Source: Cryptomeria japonica (taxonomy: Eukaryota; Streptophyta; Pinopsida; Cupressales; Cupressaceae). Taken from it: a stretch of DNA of 64,000 bases. How positions within the stretch are numbered: the first letter of the stretch is position 1; each line of letters starts with the position of its first letter. The notes under the pieces were generated by a model. It had not been told where the DNA came from, ran no database searches, and was given only the letters and a program-made list of their open reading frames with translations. Of this stretch, positions 1 through 10,440 are shown piece after piece. The stretch spans positions 26,800,272 to 26,864,271 of the forward strand of contig NC_081405.1 in assembly GCF_030272615.1 (NCBI RefSeq), written 5' to 3'. The position numbers and the translations under genes were made by a program.

Positions 1-557
1 ATTCTAGCAACCCCCATAAGAGCAGTATCATCAACAAATTGGAGGTGACTAACAGGAGGCAAAGCATCCGACCAATGCCAACCCTGTAAGAGCCCATGTC
101 GAACGCGAGAATAAATGAATCTGTCAAACCCCTCAGCCATAATATCAAACAAGTAAGGAGAGAGGGGATCTCCCTGTCTAAGACCTCTTGAAGCACTGAA
201 CAATTAAGAAGGCTCCCCATTGATCAAAACTGAAAAATGAGGAAGTGGAGATGCAACTCATAACCCAATCCACCCATTCAACACTAAAGCCAAAAACTAG
301 TAGGACCTTCTGAAGAAAGGTCCATTTAACTCTATCATAAGCTTTTGCCATATCAAGTTTGATAAACATGGCCTTCTCCTTGGAAGTCACCATCAAGTGA
401 ATAGCTTCGACAACAATCACAATCCCATCAAATATTTGTCTACTAGAAACAAATCTCCTTTGTTTAGCAGAGATCAAAACATAAAGGCACATCTTAACTC
501 ATTCAACAATCAACTTAGTGATAATCTTTTAGACCACATTACAAAGAGCAATAGACC
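1..557 (-). pseudogene. LINE (L1-like) reverse transcriptase fragment
   Basis: Read on the minus strand, the segment encodes the middle of a plant L1-type non-LTR reverse transcriptase. Motifs seen in order are a degenerate RQIFDG block, KLDMAKAYDRVKW (the conserved catalytic-Asp AYDRV motif), RQGDPLSPYLF and QFVDDT (the YADD-equivalent with its two Asp). A frameshift and stop near 178-200 separate the AYDRV half from the RQGDPLSP half. The fragment is cut by the window start, so the rest of the LINE may continue to the left. Such proteins copy their own mRNA at a nicked target. No endonuclease domain is visible. It is a dead copy. Confidence 0.85.
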
Positions 558-1869
558 GACTAAATGTCGAAATCTTAAAATTTATCTTTTATAAATAATT
601 TCTTAAATTCATATAAAAACAATTAAATAATCTTGTTAGAAATATTCTTAAAAATAAATTAACTAATTTTCTAAATTCTTTATTAAAAACTATTCAATAT
701 TAAAAAAAAATTCTAAAATATAATATAGAATACTATATTCTAAATCAATTTATATTAATATTATAATTTAGAACACTATATTTTCTTTACTTATAGTAAA
801 TTTTTACAGTTAAAATTATATCGTATAATTTTGATCATCCTAGTTAAAGCCATATAATTTTGTTTTACCAAAAATCCTCTATTTTTTAAGCCATTTGACT
901 TAGTTCATCTTCTTTTTATGAAAAGGAAAGTTTCCTTTTTCCAAAGAGCTCTTTTAAGTAACACGAAATGGGGAATCCCTTAAAATTCTTCAAGTCTTTT
1001 CACTTTCGAACCCTAAGCGTGCATCAAAAAAATGCTTTTACTTCTACTAAATCTAGTCAATTGGTATTATTAAAAGCTTAGGGCCATTTGAGAAATTGGA
1101 AAACCCTCTTTTGAACAACCCATTAAGGATGAGGGATGATTACATCTTTACAAATTATTCAATTCTACATTTTTGAACTGATAGTTGGGTTAGTAATAGA
1201 AAATATTTTGGGTTCATATTATGTATAAAGATTTTTTGATGTCATTATCTTGGATCACTTAGAATTTTACTTGTACATATATCATGTTAGTGTTGTCCCT
1301 TATGATCAAATTTTGAGTCAATATGTTTGTCCTCTAACCCCACCAAAAAACTTAACTCTATGAGCCTTCCTTATCGTAAGCCAAGAAAGTTGCCTTTCTT
1401 TTCTCATTATTCTTCATTTTACAAAAAGGTTTTGATTTGTTTTTCAACTTTTGAGATGATAGTACTTGTTGTAATTCTGAAGACAAACATCATGTAATAG
1501 CTACTATAGTAATATTGATTTAATCAATGTTGATCTCCTAACGAAATGTCTCCATCTTCCTTGTCAAGCCAATAGCTTGTTTTGAATAGTAGAAACCATA
1601 GTATCTCAAAAAAACGCTTAATTCCACCACTAAATAAAGGAGTATCTACAAATTTAGATGGAAGCTCATATATCCAACCCAATAGATTTGAGATTCTTTT
1701 TTGAATGTGTAGGGAGGAACTAAAAAAATCTTAGATAGAAGAATTTATTATCGAATTCAAAATTGAATAATATTCTTTGATAACTTTTTCTCTATTTGAC
1801 CTCATCAAAGTTGGAAAGGCCAAATAAAAGTGTCATTTGTAAATAAACCATGAGTTTTTTGTTAACAAA
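558..1869. other. AT-rich stretch without a recognisable gene
   Basis: No open frame longer than about 60 codons and no motif that I recognise. The first 250 bases are very AT-rich. Scattered similarity to degraded LINE coding sequence on the minus strand cannot be excluded. Confidence 0.5.
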
Positions 1870-2330
1870 CTCTTGAAATTAAAATACATTTCTAATTTCC
1901 AAGTGGCTTTTTTGCCAATAGAATAACCAAGAAAGGTGAAACTGGATCCCTTTGCTTCAAGATTATTGATAAGAAGCATTGGAAATATTGCACTTGAGAT
2001 GCATGAGTAATTCCACTTACACCAAATATTATAAAAATTAAATTCATTATGTAATATATGTATTAGAAAATTTCAATTGATCTTATCATATGCTTTTATT
2101 ATATCTTGCTTTGTTGCCATTGTTGAAATTTTATCCTTCTAAAAAGAATAAATAACTTAACTACCTTGTTTTGAAGATATTAATAATGAGATAATATTAC
2201 TTTATTTGTTTGTGATTGCTTTTGAATTAGCCTTTTATGTTGTGCTACAAAGAAAAATAGGATGGAAATTTGCAAATGAGTTTGGATTTTGAGACTTTGA
2301 GATCAAAACAATGAATGCTACATTCATTTC
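1870..2330 (-). pseudogene. Older, degraded LINE reverse transcriptase fragment
   Basis: The minus strand, read across several frames, shows the LINE block order: a decayed FRPISLC-like block, then LCSTT, then KQDIIKAYDKIN (equivalent to LDIxKAYDRVNW), then FLGYSIGKKATW near 1890-1930. The reading frame is broken repeatedly and no single frame is open. It is clearly more decayed than the LINE fragment at the window start and is probably a separate, older insertion. Recognition rests on motif order, not on an alignment, so the limits are approximate. Confidence 0.55.
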
Positions 2331-2490
2331 TTAAGGTTTCTAAGCTTCTTCTACTACCAACCACACTTCCCTACTAACAAGGTCCTAGTACTTTTGAAAA
2401 AAAGAAGTAGAAAAATTGGCTAGGCTAGATGCTTTGTCACTTTGTAGGGAAAACATAATGTATAATTCCATCCTATATGAATTATCTTAT

Positions 2491-2567
2491 TACGTTCTTA
2501 TGATACTAATATTGGAATATGATTAGTGTTACGTTCTTATGATACTAATAGTGGAATATGATTAGTG
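2491..2567. repeat. 39-bp tandem duplication, two copies
   Basis: The unit beginning TACGTTCTTATGATACTAAT occurs twice back to back with one or two mismatches. No coding role is visible. Confidence 0.8.
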
Positions 2568-3105
2568 AGTGGAAAGAAGAGTTGTCTAAATTTGCTTCCA
2601 ATTTTTAAAGAATCCTTCAAAAAAGGAAATTGCTACCTTTTTGTAAGTCAATTGAATCTATTGAGACATAACCATCCACACATTTTCTACATGAGACAAT
2701 GCATTTGCTTTCTTATCTTAGCGGAGGCATGAAAATATTATGTGTTTCAAGCTCCCACTTTTAACCATATTTCCCTTAATTTTTTGTCTAATATATTTCT
2801 TGTTGAAAAAACGATTTCTTGAAGCTCTTTTTTCAAATTATTTTCTTATTGAAAATTCTCCTAACCCATGCCATTTTTTCTAATGAATTCATTTAAATTA
2901 CAGTTGTTCAATTCTAAATTTCTCTTCAAATATGTTTTTGAAATGAATGTTATTCATCTCCTATTTTATTTTTTAGAAAATTTTAGTTTGGATAATTGCA
3001 ATATCCTTGAACCTTTATTTGATGAGCACCACTCCACCAAGCTTGAAGGAAAAGCAAAAAGTTTTGATCCCTAAACCACATGGCTTAAATTTTGGAATAT
3101 CATTT
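2568..3105. other. Left flank of element A, nothing recognised
   Basis: AT-rich sequence with short frames only. Element A begins at 3106. Since A has lost its other end, no target-site duplication can be paired here. Confidence 0.5.
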
Positions 3106-4556
3106 TGTATGCAGGAAAAGTGGGGCTATGAAACTCAAAATGTGAAAAATGAAACTCCAAAAGGCTTGACCACACACCCACAGGACTTCTTGGTGCAAGT
3201 TATGGAGTCATGAAGAATGACTCAATTTCCCAAGGATGGTTCCATGGTTCTCTATCTCACAAGGTCCCTCAAGCCAATGCCTTTGCTCTCAGATCACTGA
3301 GCAAAGTGGCTTAGGGATGACAAATGCAAAAACGAGGGATACTTTTGATTGATTTTAACATGAAAATGCATCCTGTCTATACATGATCCTACAAATGCAA
3401 TCAACTAGATTATAAGATGACAAGATTAGTAGTAATACTATCCTAACATGATATACTAGTTATATGATTTAAGCTAATGATAAAGGAAGTAGTCTAAAAT
3501 GTTTATTAGATTAATTCCTTTTGCAAAGAGAGACTAGATGTGTTAAAATTGAGCATAAATGAGATACTAAAGCTTGCATGGATTTTAGATAATAGATTTC
3601 TTAGATTCATGGATCCCCAAAATGGAGGAAGGAGAGCTCTATTTATAGCAAAAATAGGGCAATGGATGGTCAAGATTGAAAGAGTTAATCAAGGGTTAAG
3701 ATTGAAAGTTGTCAATCCATGTTTACAATTCTCACCAATGAAATGGTGACAATTGTCAACATAAGGCTGGTTGAGAGGAGATGTAAGAAGCATTAAATGC
3801 TTGAGAAGACCTCATGGTTACCCTAGGGGGTACGGGTTAAGGTTAATTTAAGGTTATCCATTGGATAAAGTTTTTACCCAAAGGATAAACTCTTGTGCAA
3901 AGGTTAAAGGAATAACTATGGTCAAAGCAATAAATGTTTGATGAGACCCTTAGGTTAGATGGAGGTTAAGTTAGGCAAAAAGTCTCTAACCATGCCACTA
4001 AGTGTTAGTTAACCATTAATGGTTTGAAGACTTTGGGGACAAATTTGTAAGAGTCCTTCCAAATTTGGGGGCATCTTGTTGAATGGATAAAGGCTTTAAT
4101 GCATTTTGAAGACTTTACTCCAAATTTGAGAAGTGACCTCCTCAAATTTAGGGAAAGGGGATAATTGATGTGTTAGGGTTAATTGATTAAGATTAGATGG
4201 ATTCTAGAAGAATTTAGGAATAGGGTTTAGGATGCAAGTGGGAGATGCAGGAAAATGCAAGTGGGTGAGGGAAAATAGAATTAATTAAAATAAATTGCTT
4301 TATTTCAATTTGGTTGCAAGTTGGGGATTTTAAATAAATTAGATTTATTTAATTGAGGTAAACTATTTAATTCAATATGAATTTAACTAAAAATTAGAGA
4401 GAAAGGTTTTAATTAAATAAAATGATTTATTCAATTAAATGATGTAAAAAGGGCTTAATTGAATTTAACTAAATAAATTGAATGATTTACTTAATTAAAT
4501 AGAAGAATGAACATAAAATATTCATTTAGGAATATGGTCATTTTTATACGTCTACA
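3106..4556 (-). repeat. 3' LTR of element A (1451 bp)
   Basis: On the minus strand it begins TGTAGACGTATAAAA and ends CTGCATACA. Both ends are placed by comparison with the B 3' LTR (1446 bp), with which it shares its whole length, and the left neighbour is a polypurine tract. A TATA box, CTATAAATAG, lies on the minus strand at 3639-3648. Confidence 0.85.
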
Positions 4557-4570
4557 TTTTGACCCTCTTT
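4557..4570 (-). promoter_or_regulatory. Polypurine tract of element A
   Basis: The minus strand reads AAAGAGGGTCAAAA directly before the LTR start TG. This primes plus-strand DNA synthesis. The same tract is found in B. Confidence 0.8.
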
Positions 4571-5109
4571 GAAGTGACGTGTGTGCACATGTTAATTCAA
4601 AGAAAATGATGTGTCGTTATGGTTTGTTTGTGATCAATTTTTATGTCGTGCCCCAAATTTGATAAACGATGTTGATAATGCCCCCTCAGGAGATGAATCA
4701 AAAAAATTTAAAAATTGATTTGAGTTGAATAATTTTGAGAGCATTGTAAATTTTGGTCTATGTTGAATGCGAAAATTGATTCATCTCCCGATAATAACGT
4801 TGGGTTAGTTGGCATGAGACACCACGAGCGATTTTTGCGTTCCTCCATGTACCCCTAATTTCGATTCACCCTATATAAAGGAAAAAAGTGATTTCTTTTG
4901 TCTCATTTGTGCTTGTTGACTTTGGAGAAAGTGACACTTGGAGAGAAGTCAACATGCCGATTTTGTATTCTTCTCATCGATTTGAGCACGTTAGGAGGTA
5001 TCAAAGGCCTGCCGCATATGGACCACCGGTAAGTCAACCTTTTTGACCCCTGTTTGATTTTTGATTTTGTCGTTTTTGGTCATTTTTTGAATTTTCTATG
5101 CGGATTTTT

Positions 5110-5535
5110 ACGTTTTAGCACGTCGGGTCGAAAGGGTAGCGCATACGAAAAATTTTCGTAGAGCGTAGGGTTTAGCAAATAGGGTAGCATCCAAAAATTT
5201 TAGGCTAGCGCATAGTTAGGTTAGGGTAGTGCGTCGGATTAGGATAGCGCAAAGGGCAAAACGGGTAGCGCATAGAGTAAACCTAGCGCATAGGGCTTCT
5301 AGGGGCTCGCATGGGTAGGTCAAGATAGCACGTAGGTGTGACCTAGCACATAGGGTTAAGTGTGTAGCGTGTGGAGTGAGTAGATTAGCATGTAGGGTTT
5401 TTTAGAGGGTGCATTCAGAGAAAAGGGGAGCGCGTAGGGTTTTTCTAGCACATAGGGTTAATCGGGTGGCGCATAGAGAAAACAATTTAGCACATGAGAA
5501 GCAGTTGAGCGCGCAAACAAAATGTTTTAGCGCAT
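5110..5535 (+). repeat. TAGCGCAT motif array in the PMD-gene intron (element A)
   Basis: About 20 degenerate copies of TAGCGCATAGGG, spaced roughly 20 bp apart, fill this part of the intron. One unit forms a palindrome, TACGAAAA-A-TTTTCGTA, at 5144-5160. The core GCGC is self-complementary. The spacing is not uniform, so it is not a simple tandem repeat. Reverse-complement counterparts occupy the same place in element B. Confidence 0.85.
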
Positions 5536-5699
5536 ATAAAAAAAATTATTTGCAAAGTGGGATTTGTGAATGAGAAAAGTTTGTAGGTTGATGTCAAGTC
5601 TGCTAGGATAAGTGTATTTTTGCTAGTCTTTGTGTCTGCTGTCATTGATGTGATAAGTGTGTCCAATATGAGGTTTGAGATAACTTGATTTGATTTGTG

Positions 5700-6000
5700 A
5701 TGTTTCAAGTTGATATAGATTTGATGTGATTTTGATATGATGTGGAACTTGATTTAAATTTGGTCAAAGTTTTCAAGTTTTGGATATGAATGTGTTGGAT
5801 ATGAATTGTGGAGCTTGAGTTGTGTTACAAGCTGATATGGAACTTGAGTTGCGTTACAAGTTGATATGATTTGAAACTTGAGTTGTATTACAAGTTGATA
5901 TGATTTGATGGATTGATTATGATGTGAAACTTGATTTAGATTTGTTCAAAGTTTTCAAGTTTTTTGAGAGGATTTTGATTTTGATATCCATGTGTTGATG
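5700..6000 (+). repeat. Degenerate minisatellite in the PMD intron (element A)
   Basis: Loose repeats of GAACTTGAGTTGTGTTACAA followed by GTTGATATG, about 35 bp per unit, are clearest at 5813-5905. The same unit in element B is the site where element C inserted. Confidence 0.75.
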
Positions 6001-8037
6001 AGGAAACTGATATTGGACTTGCGTTGTGTTTGACAGGAGTGTCTTGGAGTATTATAGTCGCATGAGCGATTTTCAAGACCGTGGTCATTGATACCACGAT
6101 TGACACAGGGAGACAGAGACATTATTGATATATGTGGTCTGACCTCTTTGTTAGAGATGCCTTGGTTTATCGTAAACCGAGGTTTATTGACAACATTGGC
6201 AGAGAGGTGGCATAGCGATATGAACACCTTTCATTTGGCTACAGGCAAGATGATAGTGACGCCTGAGGATTGCTACCGGATTCTGCGGATTCGTGTAGTA
6301 GGTGCACTACTACCCTATGAGCAGACGGAGGAGGGTGGGACTGAGACATTTCGTCGGATTTTTCAGGATGACACTATTTGCGGGTATGAGATCCCCTGGC
6401 AGGAGTTTTCGGATTTGGATTACGCTCCTCTGCCATCAGTCTTAGCAGGTTTCATTGGTGGGTTTCTATGTCCTGACCGTAGGTCGAAGGGACTGTCAGT
6501 GGGATGGGGATTGGTACTGGAGGATATGGTGACTCGGGGTCATACATTTGCATGGGGGTCGGCTATGTTAGCCCATTTATACAAGGATTTGCATGAGGTA
6601 GTGTACCTGGGTTATGACAGTTTATCAGCTGGTGTGACACTGCTACAGGTATGGGCGTGGGAGCATATCCCCGCAGCTAGGCCACTGGCAGATAGAGATA
6701 GGCCTGTTGGATGCGTGTACGCATATGGGTACAGAGGGATAGTTGTCCAGCGTAAGCTGGGCAAGCTAGAGCATTGGAGGAGAGTGCTAGATGATATTGA
6801 TACGGTCGTCTGGCGACCATATACAGGTTGTGAGGTATGGGCTGAGGATGGGATGGAGATGCCCTATGTCTTCATGACCAGAAATTTGATAGGGCAGGCA
6901 CCCTTTGTGATTGAGAGGTTTCTGCATAGCCGAGTGCTGCGACAATATGGTCAACAACAAGGGATGCCACAAGGAGCATGTTTTTATGCTCGACGGAGAC
7001 AGGATATTCCGGATTAGGGACCAACGATTGCTAGCTGGGTGGCAGTGGAGGAGTTCTTTCATGCAACCGGCCAGATTTGGGATTATGCCCCTGAGATCAT
7101 GGATGCAGGGATGATTGATGAGTTTGCAGCACTCTTCGCAGTATGGGCAGTGGCTAGGATATTTGATCCAGCTGAGATGATTCCAACTTTTGATGATGAT
7201 GAGGAGGTGGAGGTTGGAGGTGGGGATGGAGGGGGTGATGATGGAGGTGGTGATGATAGAGAAGATGGCCAGGGGCAACTAGGGGAGAGGAGGAGATTGG
7301 ATTGAGGGAGACTTGATCGGGGGAGGAGAGTAGATAGAGGTGGAGATGGTGGTGCTAGAGGGATACAGGGTGAGAGAGTAGGGCGACGGGTGGTGATGGC
7401 TAGGGGGAGAGGAGGTTTAGCTATCAGAGCTAGAGAGGAGGAGTGGGTTGGCGAGGTGTTAGCGGCGGTGGGAGGGTATGATGATTTCAAATGACCAGCC
7501 CAGAGGAGGAGGTCAGATGTTTTACCTCCACCAGCACCGAGGACAGTTAGAGGGACTGGGGGTACCCCTTCACAGGTACCCTTGTAGGTGCGGATTCCGA
7601 CACATGCGGAGGATGCATAGATTAGATCGCTGCAATTGTCAGTGCAGCAGTTGTAGACACAGATACTGGCGCATCAGCCTCAGATGGCACAACTGACCAC
7701 AAAGCGGGATACTGCCTTGGAGCGGTTGGGTCTAGCCGAGGCTTGAGCAGAGGCTTTGGAGAGAGCGGCAGCAGGTGGCCCGATGAGAGATACCTTGAGA
7801 GAGTTGGCTTTGAGAGCCAATGAGGTGGAGTATTATAGGAGACATTATGAGGATGCGGTGCCCAGGGAGCGTCGAGTGCAGAGTTTTACACAGTCGAGAT
7901 CTAGTCGATCTGGAGAGACTAGGTCGAGGACAGAGAGCAGAGGCGGGACAGGGCCTCCTAGACAGGATCCACCTAGATATCTAGGTGCTGGGACATCTTC
8001 AGCAAGACTGTCTCCCTCAGGAGATAGTCATACTTGA

Positions 8038-9299
8038 GAGACGTTGTCTCCATTGTATTTTGATCATTGTATTGTACTTGGCATAGATATGACATATTTT
8101 GTATATTGATCATTTGTCGAGATATATATACGACACTATTTTCTTTGATCTTCATGTGATGTGTTATGGATGATGCTTTCTATATGCTTTAGTTTATTCT
8201 ATGATGATGCAATGCTTAGATAGATGCATCTAATTTGGTATGTGATGAATATGATGTGATAATGCATGATGTTGTTAGATGTATCTTGAAAATGAGATGT
8301 ATGATATGATATGCAACTAATTGTAAAATGATATGTAGCTAATTGATTTTGAGCATCCTCGTTCTGTATTTGTCATCCCTATATAGCCACATGTTATTTG
8401 CTTTCTTTGTATGTATCATCATTGAGCATTGATTTGTTTTGGGATATGTTGAAAATTTATACAAGCATAATGGTATAATTGAACCATAACGACATGAGAA
8501 AATTTTTCATGATTTTTGATTTTGCAAGATAGCACAAGCATCAAGGTATAATTGAACCAGGACGACCTGAGTGCGGATTGCGTATAAACAGACAAGATTA
8601 AATCATTTGTATGCGTAAAGTGGAATCATGTCTTCAGTGATATGCTGTGAATCACGTCTCGAGACAAGTATTTACATAGTATAGATGATCGCCTCACAGA
8701 CAGAAAACTAAGAAAATATTGGAGTCTCTATGACATTCTCTAGCTTTGAAGCGTTGTGGAGAAAATTTAGAGGATCCAATAATTCAAAAAGTTAAAGTGC
8801 AAAAATAGTCAAAACTTTATGCAAGATGCAACCTTTGATACTTCAGAAAATCATCCATCATATTTTGTGAATCCTGTTAAGCGATCAATGTTTTGCTCTG
8901 CGATTGTGTGAGCTTTTGTCTGCTAGATATGATGTTCTGAGTTTGCAACTAGTCTTGATGGCTTGAACGTGCTGCAAGTTTTGACGAGTATTGCCCCTAG
9001 CTAAGTGTACCTCCTAATATGGATATGTACAGTGATTACCAAACCATGGTGAGATGAGGTGAAAGGATATGCGGATAAGCTAGGATAGTGACTATGCTAA
9101 GTATGGCCTGGATGGATATTATGCTAAAAATGTCGGGCGATGGCCGATAGTGCTTTACTGTGGAGATAATGGTATGGATAAATATATAGAGGAGTTGTCC
9201 TCTCACAATAGCACTTGTTGCCAGGTTTTCACCAATTGCTTTTATTGTACCTTTTTATTTACTTTTTTAATTTTTTAACTTTTCTGTGCATTAGACTAC
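8038..9299. other. Tail-to-tail spacer of element A
   Basis: Non-coding spacer between the stop of the PMD gene and the stop of integrase. It matches the B spacer at 29380-30685 in reverse complement. Near 8280-8320 it has a single copy of the unit that is repeated almost four times in B. Confidence 0.7.
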
Positions 9300-10440
9300 T
9301 CAAGTGTAGTATTTCTTCAAATGGATGTTGTTAGTTGGTTCCTCGAGCACATCTCCTTTTGAAGTTGTTAGCTGATAAGCGCCTGATCCATAGGCTGATA
9401 TGATGACATAGGGACCTAACCAATTAGGTTCAAATTTCCCTTTCTTTTCCTGATCTTGCCGATTTCTAGGATTTTCTTTGAGTACTAGGTCACCAACTTA
9501 AAAAATATGGGGAATGACTTTGTGGTTGTAGCTTCTGCACATGCATTGCTGATATGCTTTGAGATGAGTGTAAGCATGCTGGCGTCTTCCATCTAATAGT
9601 TCAAGTTCTTGCAGTTAGTTAACTCGATACTCTTCATCTGGGATTAGACCTTTCAGAGAGACTCTGAGAGTGGGAATTTCTACCTCCAGGGATAAAATAG
9701 CTTCCGATCCATTTACCAATGAGTATGGTGTAGCTCTTGTAGGTGTGTGGATGCTAGTTTTGTATGCCCAAAGTGCTGGATTGAGTTGTACATGCCAATC
9801 TTTGCCTGCATCATTCACTGTTTTCTTTAGGATTTTCAATATTGTCTTGTTGGATGCTTCTGCTTGACCATTCCCCTGCAGGTAGTAAGGTGTAGAGAAA
9901 TGATGTTGTATTTTGAATTTTTCACATAGTTCTCGGACATCTTGGTTTTTGAAAGGTCGTCCATTATCGATGATGATGGAACTCGGAATACCATATCTGC
10001 AGATCAGATAGTTAAGGATAAAAGAGGCAATTTGTTTCCCAGTCACTGCGGTCATGGGGACTACTTCTATCCATTTGGTAAAGTATTATGTTGTAGTTAT
10101 AATGAACTTGTGTCCATTTGAAGATGAACGATGAATTTTGCCGACCAAGTCTAGTCCCCACTGACAAAAGGGTCAGGATGTCGTGAATGGTTGTAGTTCC
10201 TGTGTTGGTGCATGTATAAGATTGCCATGGATCTGGCATTTAGGACACTTCTTTGCAAAGTGATAAGAGCCTTTTTCCATTGTCGGCCAGTAATATCCCA
10301 TTCTCAAAAGCTTTTTAGCAAGAGTAGTCCCACCTGAATGTGTGCCATAGATACCTTCGTGAAGCTCGTGTAAAGCGGAGTCAGAGTCATTACGATCAAG
10401 GCAACGAAGAAGAGTACCATCTAGACCTCAAAGGTACAAA
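9300..10440 (-). pseudogene. pol: Integrase of element A
   Basis: Inserts the cDNA copy into the genome. On the minus strand the zinc-binding segment shows LHEGIYGTHSGG and CPKCQIHG, followed by the catalytic core with WGLDLVG (first Asp), IIDNGRPF (second Asp) and QGNGQAEASNK (Glu). I count 35 residues between the second Asp and the Glu, the canonical D,D-35-E spacing. The C-terminal part ends at TGA 9302-9300 just after a KYY motif. A few stops (for example before PFCQWGLD) interrupt the frame, but all three catalytic residues remain, unlike in B. It converges on the PMD gene. Confidence 0.85.

Larger units (their letters stand above)
4954..8037 (+). pseudogene. Spliced opposite-strand PMD gene of element A
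   Basis: Exon 1 is 4954-5028 (25 codons from ATG, containing HRFEHVRRYQRP) and ends at the donor CCG/GTAAGT. Exon 2 starts at 6037 (after TTTGACAG) or 6058 (after TATTATAG); both keep phase 0. The 6058 site avoids an in-frame TAG. Exon 2 runs in one frame to 8037. Its first 300 codons match the plant mobile domain (aminotransferase-like) family: ICGLTSLLEMP, GSAMLAHLYKDLHE, LQVWAWEHIP, ERFLHSRVLRQYG. A Gly/Asp-rich linker (about 7195-7260) and an Arg/Glu-rich, probably helical tail follow. In-frame stops at 7015 (a former TGG), 7303, 7489 (a former CGA) and others inactivate it. The gene converges on integrase. PMD proteins are known from plant transposons and from MAIN/MAIL1 silencing-related host proteins; the function here is unknown. 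Confidence 0.8.

Noticed and set aside
7083..7490. 135-codon Pro/Ser-rich frame on the minus strand
   Set aside because: It is the complement of the Gly/Asp-rich linker of the PMD gene; low complexity, no start context, no match in B beyond the same shadow.
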